In this document: one piece after another, positions 9,845 through 21,059 of the stretch
Numbering within the stretch: position 1 is the first letter of the stretch
How the letters are laid out: each line of letters starts with the position of its first letter
Source: Dasypus novemcinctus
Lineage: Eukaryota; Chordata; Mammalia; Cingulata; Dasypodidae
Assembly (NCBI RefSeq): GCF_030445035.2
Contig: NC_092216.1
Coordinates: 12,587,405 to 12,651,404, forward strand
Direction: 5' to 3'
DNA: 64,000 bases
Program-made: the position numbers and the translations under genes
The notes under the pieces: model-generated
Told to the model about the DNA's origin: nothing
The model's database searches: none
The model's input: only the letters and a program-made list of their open reading frames with translations

Positions 9845-11225
9845 AGGAAATGCTTCTTTAAAATCTACTTTCATTGCCAAAAAAAAAAACAAAACAGTAC
9901 ACATGCCATTGCCATCAAACTACTACTGGGTGGTCTCCACTCTGCATTGCAAGCTTTGTTTTCACAGCCCTTGGACGTTTGCCAGCTGCCCTTGACACGT
10001 GAGTGGGGCTGTGGTGCTGGCCCTGAGAGACAGGTATTCATTGTCCCTTCCTGCCACATACCTCCTGAGATCTGAGGCATCCCCTCCCTATGATGAGTTT
10101 GTTGCTCTCCCTTCAGCCCCCAAAATTCATTTCTCATATCCCAGAACCTATCCCTTTTCCTGCTCATCCCCTATTCACAGATCTTTGTCCAGAAGGGTCA
10201 GGGTGGAATCCCAAATTTTCAAAATAAATCTATAGACTCCATGTGGCCCCTACCTACCCCTTTCATCCTGTACCCAGGAAGCAGCCAAGCAGAGATAAAT
10301 GCTTGTATTCATCACGAGACTACTTCACTCAAATGTGTGGACCTGGAGGAGGTGAGGGTGGTAGAGTTTGGCATTTGTCCAGCGCTCAACAATACCAGAT
10401 GCCCACAGGTGTTAGGGAGGATAGAACATCCGTCAAATACTTTTAACTCCCACTACTCTGTGGTTAAAGGTGTACTGTTGTCAGAATGTAAAGGGCCTGA
10501 GAAGCTGAAAACCCTGCTATCAAGGGGAATGAGAGTTCTAATTACAGTGATGTGGCTGGAGTAAATGGATTGGACTGGAACAGGAATAATGTAACCTGAA
10601 AAACGATCGCCAGCCATGAGCCAATACTCTGGGAGGGGGTCAGGGATCAGGGCAACATCCCTAATGTGATCTCCTTTACTAGGAGACAAAAGGATCATCT
10701 TTTGGCAGAAGTCACAAGTCTGCTATGTGGTAGTGGCTTCTGCGTCAGAATCACGGCTCTAATTTGTGGCACCTACCTATGAGTGGGTGTTGGTTTACAG
10801 TGACAGCCTGCGATGGGTAGGTACATTCAATTGGGGGTGTGATTCCAGTCGGTCTCAGCAGAGAATGAATCCTTACCATGGACACCTTCAGAGTGGCCTG
10901 AAGAGGGATTCCGTAATGTGCAGTTTTTAAAAATATAACGGCTTACTTTATCTGTTTCTTAGATGTTAACCCTTATATACGTGTGTTGATGGTAATTTCA
11001 CCTTTTTTGATGACATAGAGTGACCACAATAGACAATTATCAGAAGATGATGTGGCTATATTGATGTCCTCTAGGCTGGGCTGGCTGTTCCTGCACTAAG
11101 AGATCTTGGATAGCGTACGCTATTCAGTTTTGTTCAGTCTCCTTTTCAGGCCACCACTTCTGAACTGTTAATGAGCTTGAGGGTGGGAAATCAAATAACC
11201 GAAATTATTAAAATCATATAAAACA
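9845..11225. other. No gene seen
   Basis: Unique-looking sequence with only short, unsupported frames. No recognised repeat apart from an A-run near 9880. Confidence 0.5.
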
Positions 11226-11228
11226 AAT

Positions 11229-11336
11229 GCATCAGCTCTAATGTATAGACTTTGTGACTTAAGTGGCTTGTTAAGAGCCATTGCATCAGCTCTAATGTAT
11301 AGAATTTGTGACTTAAGTGGGTTGTTAAGAGCCATT
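11229..11336. repeat. 54-bp tandem duplication, two copies
   Basis: The unit starting GCATCAGCTCTAATGTATAG and ending TTGTTAAGAGCCATT occurs at 11229 and again at 11283. The copies differ at only about two positions. It may lie in the 3' UTR-derived end of the AGFG1 retrocopy. Confidence 0.9.
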
Positions 11337-11849
11337 TAAAGAAAAAACCATTACACCTTTCTCAGGTGTGTTCCATTTTGATGAGATTGCCAGATAATCT
11401 CTGGAAGAATAAGGCATTGCTGTGCATAAATACTTAAACACCTTCATTTGACTCTTAATAGAAATGTGTGACAAAACACTGCCTTTATAAACAAAGAATT
11501 CTCTAACTTTAAGGTGACATTGGGTATTGGGTATTAGGTTTAACTTTCCAGTTTCTTACCTCCCCGCCCCCAAAGTGAACATAAACAAATGTCCTATTGA
11601 TAATATCAGTCTGAAAAGAAAATTGAGGTGCAATCATGTTACAGTGAATGTGTGTCTGCTTCCGATACATTCAAAGACAGTATTAAAAAAGAAAAAAAAA
11701 AAAAGAAAATAGTTAAAAACAGGGCCTTTTGCATTTTCAGTCCGACAATTCAGACTGAAAAAAAAAAAAACTGCAAATACATATACATGCAAATTCTTCA
11801 TATATACAAATCTTAACAAAATTAAGAATTTGCACACAAATTGGAAGGA

Positions 11850-13942
11850 TCCATAGTAGTTTGAATTTTTCTACATGACTGTCTAATAAAATTTTCTCTT
11901 TTAGATCTAAAAGTCACTAGAAGTCTTCTGAAATTCTGATGTAAGAATTCAAGATATTCTCCATTCACTGCTCATATTTATGGTCACTGTGGTAAAGGCA
12001 CTGCAGCAAGAACACAAAAACAATGCGTATTTTCTCATTTTTTTTCACCTGCAAACTGTAGCAAAACATGATCAGCTTTATTCTTCAGAGAGGAATTCCT
12101 CAACATTGTAAAAGAATTTAGACATTTGTAAATAGAAGAAGTCTGTAGAAAGGAAAAATTAAAGAATGATTAAAACCTTCCACGTTTGTTTTTGCAGCTT
12201 TCCAGAAGCAACGGTTCAAATGATTTTGGGTCATTCGTTCCGACATACATGATAGCACCTTCTTAAAAGTGGCTGATCTATTTCCCAGGAACATTTTTCA
12301 CATAGCAATGTGGTTGTTAAAGTTATCCATACTGAAATGCACAAAAGCTAACATCTAAGAAAAATATGTACAGTACTGCAGCATAAATGAATGTGGTATC
12401 TGCAATAACTTAATATTAGCCAATTTTTAAAATATGCCTGATACTGCTACCTTTTCCTGCAAATTCATAGATTAAATGTAACTGGTACCATGTTGTTACT
12501 CTGTTCTGCACATATCATCTGGTGCTTAACCCACAAGACAGGGTTTTTAAAGACTTCTCTTGTCTTGAAAGTGACACAAGACAGCAGTGCAAGAGGTGGA
12601 CAGATGTAATGTGACCAGATTAAAGTTTGCTCCCGTAAAGTGCCTAAATAAGGATAAGCTGTAAGAAAGGACTGGTTGATGAACTTCCTGTTGGAAATTG
12701 TCCTGTTGGTGCACTAGTCACAAAAGGACTATTAGATACTCCAGAGGCTGCAGCTTGACGAAAAGGGGTTACCACTGGCTTTGTTTGTCCAAATGCTGCA
12801 AACCTGGCACCACTGGGTTGTTGAGAAAAAGCTGTCTGTTGAGGGAAAGCTGTTTGGGCTGGGAAAGCAGGCTGCTGGAAGCTGCCAGTAAAGCTGGTGG
12901 GGAAACTGTGGGGAGCAGGGTACCAATCCTGCAGGCATGCTCATGGATGCAGCGGCAAAGGTTGAGGCTGTTGTTCCTCTGTTTCTGGCCTGAAATGGGT
13001 TTGTAGAAGATGCCACAGACGGGCGAGCAGCAGCAATGAATGGATTTGTGAAAGGCATAACTGGCAGATAGAGTAGGCACACTGGAAGAGTTGTAGCAAA
13101 AGGAGGAGTTCTGAACTGTAGAAACTCACCACCGGCACTCCAGAAAGGTGGGTGAACAGTTTTTTATGCACGGGACCAGAGGAGAGTCAACCTCCAAATT
13201 CTGAGGCCCGTTTTTCAGTTTTCATAGGTTTGTATAGGATTTCAGGTGGGATCAGCATAATGTTTGCTCATTGGCTAACGCGTTGCTAGGTGAAATTTTG
13301 CAAGCAGGGGAGTTACAGAGGCAGAATGCCGCTGATTTACAGAAGTGGGGGCGGGGGGTGAAGTCACTCACTTGATATCTTTCTACTAGGCCATGTTTTC
13401 ACAGGCTGATTTACAGATACAGAGGCAGGAGTTATTTACTGGATATTCTGCAGCAAGGCCAAGCCCTCACAGGCCCATCCACAGAAGCGGGGCAGGAGCG
13501 ACTTGTTAGATATTTTACAGGGTCATGCTTTTTATTCCTCAACAGGAGAAGCAGGCTGTCAGTGCAGAGGCACCCACCTGCACTCTCCCAAAAACATGGC
13601 CTCTGGCATTATTGGTACAAGTACATGCATTGATGGATGTAGCTGCAGAACGGAAAATGCTGTCTAGTTCTGCCAGCGCTGCACACCTGTCTGGAGATGC
13701 ACTTGCCTGCCTGGGAACTGAAACCCTGGCACCAGAGGGAACTTTACCTGTGGTTCCTTGATCACCACCTACATGACTGTTAAAATGTGCAAAACTGGCT
13801 GTAGCTGTTGACTGAAGAGCTGGAGCAGCAAAGACGTCTGAGCCCAGATTACTCAGAAGGCCAGACTGCTCCTTTTCTTGTAGCTGACCCAACAGCAGGA
13901 GACTGACTAGGTGTGCCATTATGTAAGCGCAGTCTGGTGCTG
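11850..13942 (-). pseudogene. AGFG1P: AGFG1 retrocopy, 5'-truncated, decayed
   Basis: The minus strand reads as a processed copy of AGFG1 (ArfGAP with FG repeats 1, also HRB), a protein that in its intact form acts in vesicle and RNA trafficking. Matching blocks, from 5' to 3', include NGTPSQSP (about 13925-13900), LLSNLGSDVFAAPA (about 13857-13818), FAHFNSH (about 13790), SVPRQASASPD...AALAELDSIF (about 13730-13665), SVASSTNPFQ (about 13010-12980), and GQTKPVVTPF followed by PTGQFPTGSSSTSPFL (ending 12662). The normal stop is replaced by CAG at 12659-12661. Many frameshifts, internal losses and a 453-bp LTR-like insertion (13092-13544) break it. The ArfGAP zinc-finger half is absent, so the copy is 5'-truncated. 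The coding exons are joined without introns. Sequence left of 12659 looks like its 3' UTR, at least to 11850 and perhaps to about 11200. Confidence 0.85.
13092..13544 (-). repeat. LTR-like insertion inside the AGFG1 retrocopy
   Basis: A 453-bp segment splits AGFG1-like sequence. It starts TG and ends CA on the + strand. Read on the minus strand it has a TATA-like GCATAAAAAACTG near 13165 after a CCAAT box (ATTGG at 13270-13274) and a GTTGCTAGG half X-box at 13282-13290. Flanks GGAAGAG and GGAGAAG are similar enough to be a decayed target duplication. The features fit a solo LTR; the family is unknown. Confidence 0.55.
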
Positions 13943-14350
13943 AATTTCCATCTCCGCTGCGGAGGTTGGAGGCGCTGTGCCCGCGACCCGCTGTCCCGTG
14001 GGCCTCCTGGGCCGTGGCCTCCGCCTTCTCTCACTGTGCTCTACCAGAGCGGACCCTGCCGCGGGGGCTTGGCTGGACTGGACTCTGCGTGGCGTGGAGG
14101 CTGCGAGCACAGCTGATCCGTCACATCAACCTGCCCGGCCGGGAAAAATGCCGCCGCCGCCACCTTCTGCATACCTGCAGTTTTCACATGGCAGAACAAA
14201 CATGCAGGCCCTCGGCAACAGCCCCAGATTCGATAGAAACCGAACAAGTTTCAACTATTGGCCAGCTCGGTGGAGCAAGCACATCTGCTTTTGCACCTGC
14301 ATAACAGATGGTAGAGTGGAGCAGATACCATCCGATCCTAAACCAACAGT
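13943..14350 (+). other. CpG-rich block resembling a first exon or promoter
   Basis: This block is strikingly richer in G+C and CpG than the rest of the window and lies just past the 5' end of the AGFG1 retrocopy. A + strand frame from 13977 stays open through 14423. It has an ATG at 14148 followed by several Pro codons (MPPPPPSAYLQ), and a GTGAGT splice-donor-like site at 14349 (CCAACA|GTGAGT). I do not recognise the predicted peptide. It could be a first exon and promoter of an unidentified gene, an orphaned relic of one, or GC-rich retrocopy sequence. No downstream exon was found. Confidence 0.35.
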
Positions 14351-14429
14351 GAGTTATTCCTTGCAGTTAGGGGAGTATCTGGGAATCACGGCCTGGGAGC
14401 TAAGATTTCTCCCAGAAGGGTAGCTGTTT

Positions 14430-16070
14430 CCACATGTTCATGCAAAACTGAGATGATGTTAGGCAAGGCCACTGCACTCTTTCAGACACTGTTTCCGTTT
14501 GAGCTGGGAGGCACTTACAGTCTCCAATAGCCAAAGAGTCCCATGAAGTACTGTGCCTCTTTCCTAGTTGGGGGGTTGAGGGAGCAAAGAGAGCAGGCTT
14601 TTCTTGTCTGTCAGAGGGATGAGCGTTGTGCATCCATCTACACAGTCCCAAGAAACTTTTCTTGCAAAGAGGCCCCTCAACTGCACAGAGTTTAGGGGTA
14701 AGTCCTGTTGACAAAGGCGTGAAAATACTGAACTGCAGGACTGTTGAAACCGAGTGTTCTCCCTTGCCTAAACCAAAGGTCATGGTCTACGTATCGTGAA
14801 GGCTTTGAGCATCAGAGAGAAGTGGCAGCTGCACTATCCCAAATCCTGCACTGAAACCTTCCCCACTCATGGCAAATATCAGGTGAAATTTGCCTCCCTA
14901 GGTGCTTCTCCATAGTAGTGATTCTCACAGAAGAGAATCTCCTGTGACACTTAATGAGCACTTAACTATTTAAGCAAGTGACACATCATATGTACCTTAG
15001 AAGTCCCTACATACCATACAGTCATAGGACCTCACTCTCAAGGTCACTTCAACCTCTTTCCTCCCTGTGAGTTTTGCTCAAAACTTTTCAGACAAATTCA
15101 AATGCTTTCTCCCCCTGTGGAAACACAGACTGAGGGATTTAACACCTGCCAAGAGATCTTGTTATCTGCAGCCTGGGAGCATGGCAGCTGTAGGTGGAGA
15201 GGGCTGGCAGACTACCACCCTGTGTGGAGATGGTTGGCAGAGGATTCTTCTCACCTCTGGGCTGTGTATGTCTCAGTGTCTGGAAAGTAACCTGCTCTGA
15301 GAGTCTTTCTTTCTGCACCGCCTAACATGCCACAGCTGTGTACCAAGCCCTCAGCATTTAGCCACACATGCACTCAGGACTCCTTTCCCCATGGGACCGG
15401 ATAGGATTATAAAAGTTTGGGTCCCTCCTATCCCCAAAGTTCTCCAGCATATGCAAGTTTTTTGTTTGTTTGTTTTTGTTTTTGTAAAGAGCCGTCAGAG
15501 AAGAGAGTAAGAGAGGTATTAGGGAGAAATAGAGGGAGGGTGCAGCTCCACATTTATAAGCAAGGCATTGCATTTATTTTAGGTTTCGAGTTTCCACCCA
15601 TGCAGACTCAGCAAAAATAACTTATGATTTTTTCCCTCATTGCATTAACACTTCAGTTTTGAGGATCCCTTGACAAAGCAGCCGATCCATACTCTCTTTA
15701 AGCTGAGAATTGCCATGCAACCTCCTTTCTTCCTCGCCCTGAGAAGAGTGACAACAACCCAGGTAGCGTTTGGGAAACTGAGGCTTCTGTCGCTTGAAGA
15801 CATGCTTTAGGAAGCTGCGGGGAGCTTTCTCCTTTATCTCCTTCCTCTGAGGAACTGAGGTGAAGAGGGCCATCCTTTCCCTCAAGCACCAGCTGCTGTG
15901 CCTTTCCAGTGGAAGTTCTCTGCCACATCCCACCCTCCTGCACATTGCTCATATCTGTTGGGGCAGCAAGAACAACCTTGCCCCTCTGAAGCCTCTTTGC
16001 TTAAATTTTGTATATGTTGTGAGGCAGGGCCCCAACCTCATTTTTTATATCAGATTTTTTTCCCTTTACT
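14430..16070. other. No gene seen
   Basis: Moderately GC sequence with several short frames on both strands (for example 15637-15945 minus), none with a recognisable domain. A T/G-rich run (TTTGTTTGTTTGTTTTTG) lies near 15458-15485. Confidence 0.5.
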
Positions 16071-16085
16071 TTTTAAGGAGCTTTA

Positions 16086-16464
16086 TTTATTTATTTTTTC
16101 TCCCTCCCTGCCTCCCCCCCTCCCCGCCCCGAGTTGTCTGTTCTCTGTGTCCATGCGCTGTGTGTTCCCTCCTTATCAGCGGCACCGGCAATCTGTGTTT
16201 CTTTTTGTTGCATCATCTTGTTGTGTCAGCTCTCCATGTGTGCGGCGCCGTTCTTGGGTAGGCTGCACTCTCTTTCGCTCTGGACGGCTGTCCTTACGGG
16301 GCGCACTCCTTGTGCGGGGACACCCCTGCATGGCACGGCACTCCTTGCGCACATCAGGCCTGCATGGGCCAGGTCCACACGGGTCAAGGAGGCCCGGAGT
16401 TTGAACCGCAGACCTCCCATGTGGTAGGCGGATGCCCTATCCATTGGGCCAAGTCCGCTTCCCC
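16086..16464 (-). repeat. DAS-SINE with perfect target duplication
   Basis: On the minus strand the element opens GGGGAAGCGGACTTGGCCCA (A-box region), with B-box-like GGTTCAAACTCC, then a body ending in a T-rich stretch on the + strand (A-rich tail). AGGAGCTTTA at 16076-16085 and 16465-16474 is a 10-bp target duplication. Head and body match the copies at 19945, 25957 and 53341. Confidence 0.88.
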
Positions 16465-16474
16465 AGGAGCTTTA

Positions 16475-17200
16475 GGTTACATAAATGTTACATTGAATAT
16501 ATATGGCATTCCCCTATATCCCACCCCTCCCCTTCCGACACTTTCCCACATCTACAACATCTTTCATTAGTCTGGTACATTTGCTACAATTGATGAATAC
16601 ATGTTGAAATGTGTTACACATACACTAACCATGGTCATAGTATACGTTATGGTTTACTCTCCGCCCCGCACAATTTTATGCATTTTGACGAAATGTATAA
16701 CGACCTGTATCCGTCACTGCAATAGCATGCAGAATGATTCCAATGTCTCCAAAATACCCCCCACGGTATTCTTCCCTCTACCTCCCCTCAGAACCTCTGG
16801 TGACCACTGTCTTTATATCACTGTTACAAGTTCTTCCGTTACTAGGATAATAAGTGTATTTAGGCCACAGTTGCATTTCTCCCGTGTGTTTGTTCATTTC
16901 TTTATCTTGAATGTTTATTCAAACATTCTTTTGAATGTGGCTGTTCGGTGTTTTTACCACCATTTGTTGAAGAGACCCTTCTTTCCACAGTTAATTTACT
17001 TGGCACTATAGTTGGAAATCAGTTGGCCAGACGTGTGTGTTTATTTCTGAGCTCTAAACTCTATTCTGTTGCTCTATATGTTTATCTTTTTTAAAACTTT
17101 ATTTGAAAGGTATTTTTGATTACAGACAAGTTACATAGAAAATAAAGGGGGACAGTGGGGGTATTTGAGGACATAATGGTCAAAAATGTCTAAATTTCCC
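16475..17200 (-). repeat. Old L1-derived fragments, minus strand
   Basis: Patterns such as ACCATTTGTTGAAGAGACCC and TTTATTTCTGAGCTCTAAAC (about 16960-17060) are antisense L1 ORF2-region sequence. About 16480-16900 and 17080-17200 look like antisense L1 3' UTR pieces. All are highly diverged. Confidence 0.55.
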
Positions 17201-17224
17201 AAATCTTATGAGGGAGGTTATATT

Positions 17225-17680
17225 AGCCAGCCAAAGGGTTGCTGATGCAAAGAACCAGAACTCTGTTGGCCTTTATCAAGGGTATGTATTTGGCGTAGAA
17301 GCTTACAGCTACCAGGTCCTAAAGAGTCCAACTCAAGGTACCGTAAGAGGTACTTTCTCTTTGGGTCAACAGACCCAAAGTCTATTGCCACATGTTGGCA
17401 CAAGATGGCCGACGATGTCTGTGAGGGTTCAGCCTTCCTCCTTCCCCTGAAGGCTCCATGGTCCCTGCTTCTTTCCAGGCTCAGCTGCTCTGTTCTCTCT
17501 ACAAGGTGAGCTGTAAACTATCAGGCTCATCTCTCTTCCTGCGGCTGAGTCTGTGGATCACTCTGTCTTCCTGCATGTCTGCTTTTCTGTGTCTACTTCC
17601 ATGTGTGAGTCTGTTTCATCAGTCCAACAGACTGGGTCTCAGCACTGAGCCACACTCTAATGACATGGTCGACTCAAAGC
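17225..17680. repeat. Copy 1 of an unnamed interspersed repeat family
   Basis: The text GTAGAAGCTTACAGCTACCAGGTCCTAAAGAGTCCAACTCAAGG, then GCACAAGATGGC and CTTTCCAGGCTCAGCTGCT, recurs at 50960-51330 and in part at 20625-20960. It is probably a xenarthran retroelement, perhaps non-autonomous or an LTR. I cannot name it. Confidence 0.6.
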
Positions 17681-17819
17681 CCTGATCTTAACTTAATTTA
17701 ACAAAGGTCTCAGCTGAATTCAATACAGTCAAAGGGTTATCGCGCCAGAGGAACAGACCATTTACAAACATAATTTGTATTTCTTTTAGTAATTGAAAAA
17801 TAATATCAAGCTGCCACAG

Positions 17820-19915
17820 ACATGGCTATCCATGTCCATGGAAGCACAGTGTACCTCACGCACAATAAACCCTAGACACATACTTATCAGATTGTCGAGA
17901 GCTCAAGACAAAGACAGAATCCTGAAAGCAGCAAGGGAAAAAGAGATCCATCACATGTAAGGGAAGCTTGATAAGATTAAGGGCTGCATCCTCATCTGAA
18001 ACCATGGAAGCAAGAAGGCAGTGCTATGGCATAGTTATGGTGCTGAAAGAAAGGAAAACAAAAACAAAAACAACTGCCAGCACAAAATTCTGACTCTAGA
18101 AAACTTGTCATTCAAAAATGAGGGAGGTTTCAAAATAGTCACAGATTAACAGAGTTTGGGAGAATTTGTTAAGAAAGGAAGATTATTGGTAAGAGTAACT
18201 AAAAGGATAAAAACGGAAATAAAGTAAAATATGACTTATGTAAACCTAAAACAAAATTCTTTAAGTTCTGCCTTTTAGAGTCCTAACATTGAATGCCAAT
18301 GGGTTAAACTCTCTTATCAAAAGACACAGAATGTCAAAATGAGTAAGGAAGTATGACCCATGTATATGCTGTGATACGGCATATATGTAAGATGTAACTC
18401 ATCTATATGAGTTTACAAGGAGCTCATTTGAGACCCAGGGACAGAAGGAGGTTGCATGTGAAAGGTTGGAAGACAATTTTAAAGGCAAACCATTACCAAA
18501 CAAAAAAAAAGGGGGGGGGGGGAGTAGCTATGCTAATACCAAACAAAATAGACTTTAAATGCAAAACTGTTGTAAGGCATGAGGAAAGACACTCTCTGAA
18601 TAAAAGGGGTTATTTACCAAGAATAAAGAACAGTCAAATATATGTACGCACTTAAGCAGGGGGTCCCAAAATATTTGAGGCAAATGCTGGCAAAACTAAG
18701 GGGAGAAATAGATGCCTCTAGAATCCTGTTGGGGGACTTCAATACACCATTATCTCCGTTAGACAACATGTAGACAGAGCCTCAATGAAAACACGAGGCC
18801 TTGAATAATACGTTAGATGAACTAGACCTAAAGAACTTACACAGAACATTACACCCCAAAACAACAGGATATACATTCTTCTCGAGTGCTCATGGCCCAT
18901 TCTTCAGGATAGGCCACATGTTGGGTCATAGAACAAATTTCAATGAATTTAGAGAGATTGAAATTACACAAAGCACTTTCAATGACCACAACAAAATGAA
19001 GCTAGAAATCAATAAGGGGTGGAGAACTGTTACCGTCAGAGAAAAATGGAAGTAAACAACACACTCTTAAACAATCAGAAGGTCAAGGAGGAAATTGTCA
19101 GCTAAATCAGTAACTACCTGAAAGCAAATGAAAATGACAGTGCAGCATATAAAAATTTATGGAATTTAGCTAAATGAGTGCTGAGAGGGCAATCTACAGT
19201 CCTAAATGCCAACATTAAAAAAGAAGAAAGCGTTAAAATCCAAGACATCACTGCACACCAGGAGGAACTAGAAAAAGAACAAATTAATGCCAAAGCAAGC
19301 GGAAGGAAGGAAACATCAAAGATTAGAGCAGTATTAAATGAAATTGAGAATAAAAAACACCAGAAAGAATTACCAAATCCAAAAGCTTGTTTTTGGAGAA
19401 GATTAATAAAATTTAAAAACCTTTAGCTAGACCTACGAAGGGAAAAAAAAGAAATGCAAATAAACAAAATCAGAAATGGGAGAGATATCAGAAACAAAGT
19501 ATCGTAAGAGGATGCTTTGAAAAATTTTATGCAAACAAGTTGAGCAATTTCGATGAAGTGGATGGCTTTCAAGAAACACAGGCAACCTACTTGGCAAAAG
19601 AAGAAAAGTATTCATCCAACCAATCACAAGCAGTTGAGATTGGAATAGTCATTAAAAAATCTCCCAAACAAAAGAAAGTCCAGGACCAGGTGGCTCCACA
19701 GGTGAATTCTACCAATCATTCCAGAAAGAACGAATACCAATCCTGCTCAAACTTTTCAAAAAAATTGTAGTGGAGGAAACATAACCTAACTCGTTCTATG
19801 ATGCCGACATCACTCTAATACCAAAGACACATAAAGTTCCTAAAAGAACAGAAAACTACAGAGCAATTTCTCTCATGAACTCAGAAGGAAAAAAATACTC
19901 AACAAAATATAGGTT
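17820..19915 (+). repeat. L1 fragment, + strand (end of ORF1 and first part of ORF2)
   Basis: The 5' part reads like an L1 ORF1 C-terminus (RLSRAQDKDRILKAAR-like, about 17895-17940). The ORF2 start with its endonuclease region follows from about 18285 (TLNANGLNSLIK-like) through 18430 and 18720 (GDFNTPLS-like). Later parts (19200-19430, 19540-19770) match the endonuclease-RT linker and RT start (FYQSFQ-like near 19710). Multiple stops and frameshifts break it. It contains a poly-G run at about 18510-18521. Confidence 0.8.
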
Positions 19916-19931
19916 TATTTTTATCCTACCA

Positions 19932-20400
19932 GTACCACATTGGGTTTTTTTGAAGATTTAGTATTATTATTGTTTTTTATTTCTCTCTCCTTCTCTGCCC
20001 ATCCTCCCTCCTCCCTCCTCCCCACCTTTCCCCACGCCCAGCTCTCTGTATCTATTCGCTGTGTGTTCTTCTGTGTCCACTTGTATTCTTGTCAGTGGCA
20101 CCCGGAATCTGTGTCTCTTTTTGTTGCATCATCTTCCTGTGTCAGCTCTCCGTGTGTGCGGCACCATTCCTGGGCAGGCTGCACTTTTTTCGCACTGGGC
20201 GGCTCTCCTTACAGGGAGCACTCCTTGTGCGTGGGGCCCCCCTACGTGGGGGACACCCCTGTGAGGCACGACATGCCTTGTGAGCATCAGCACTGTGCGT
20301 GGGCCAGCGCATCACATGGGTCAGGAGGCCCTGGGTTTGAACCGTGGACCTCCCATGTGGTAGGCGGACGCCCTATCCATTGGGCCAAATCCACTTCCCC
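19932..20400 (-). repeat. DAS-SINE, minus strand
   Basis: The right end reads GTAGGCGGACGCCCTATCCATTGGGCCAAATCCACTTCCCC, the antisense of the tRNA-like head. The body matches the other copies and the left end is GAAGATTTA after a T run. It sits at the broken end of the + strand L1. No clear target duplication is visible. Confidence 0.85.
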
Positions 20401-20404
20401 ACTT

Positions 20405-20595
20405 ACAGTGGATCTGTAGTAAATTTTGGAAAGGGTACATTTGCGATCTCCATCCTTGTTGTTTTCAATATTGATTTGACTATCTGGGGTCTTTGCAGTT
20501 ACATATGAGTTTGAGGATTGCCTTTTTCCAGTTCTGCATGAAAGGCTGACTGGCACTCTGATTCCCACCAATATACACACACTAACATTGCAGGA
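20405..20595 (-). repeat. L1 ORF2 fragment, minus strand
   Basis: TTGACTATCTGGGGTCTTTGC and the following GAGGATTGCCTTTTTCC parallel the antisense L1 ORF2 C-terminal region (compare 31240-31300). The orientation is opposite to the neighbouring L1 at 17820-19915, so the two are not one simple insertion. Confidence 0.6.
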
Positions 20596-20599
20596 TGCT

Positions 20600-20623
20600 T
20601 TATTATTATTATTATTATTATTA
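20600..20623. repeat. (ATT)n microsatellite
   Basis: A run of about eight TTA/ATT units. Confidence 0.95.
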
Positions 20624-20624
20624 A

Positions 20625-20960
20625 TTTGACTTTTATAAAGGGTACTTATTTGGGGTAAAGTCTTATAGGTCCCAAGGGCATGGAAAGTCCAACCCAAGGT
20701 AACAACCAGAGTCAGCGGCCATGTATTTGAGGCAAGATGGATGTGATCTCTGCTGGATTTAGCCTTCCCCTCTGGACTTTCTTTTTCCCTCTTGAGGCTC
20801 CATGGGCTCAACTTCTTCCTGATCTCAGCAGCAGGCCAGCATAAGACTTGTCTCTCAGGGCTTCCTTTATCAATCTCTGCTCTCTCCCCAAGGTCAACCG
20901 TAAGCTGACCTTACCGGCAAATGGTCCATCTCTCCCTGGGCCTTTAGCTGTTTCAGCCTT
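20625..20960. repeat. Copy 2 of the unnamed repeat family
   Basis: It starts TTATAAAGGGTACTTATTTGGGGTAAAG and continues with a TCCCAAGGGCATGGAAAGTCC region. It aligns with the family members at 17225 and 50980, including a GCAAGATGG segment and a TCTCTGCTCTC segment. Confidence 0.5.
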
Positions 20961-21059
20961 CTCTTTTCTGTCACTTAGTAGGATCAAAATGACAGTGTTC
21001 TCTCCTCTGTGTGTCTTCTTGTCTGTGGAATCCTTTATATCATGTGAGTTCATCTGAAA

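Noticed and set aside
15637-15952. Two overlapping minus-strand frames rich in Lys, Arg and Glu
   Set aside because: I could not match them to any protein, and no start, splice or poly(A) context supports them.
16390-16464. Possible tRNA genes at SINE right ends
   Set aside because: The A and B boxes are those of SINE heads; the copies cannot be folded by eye into complete tRNAs and carry SINE bodies and target duplications.
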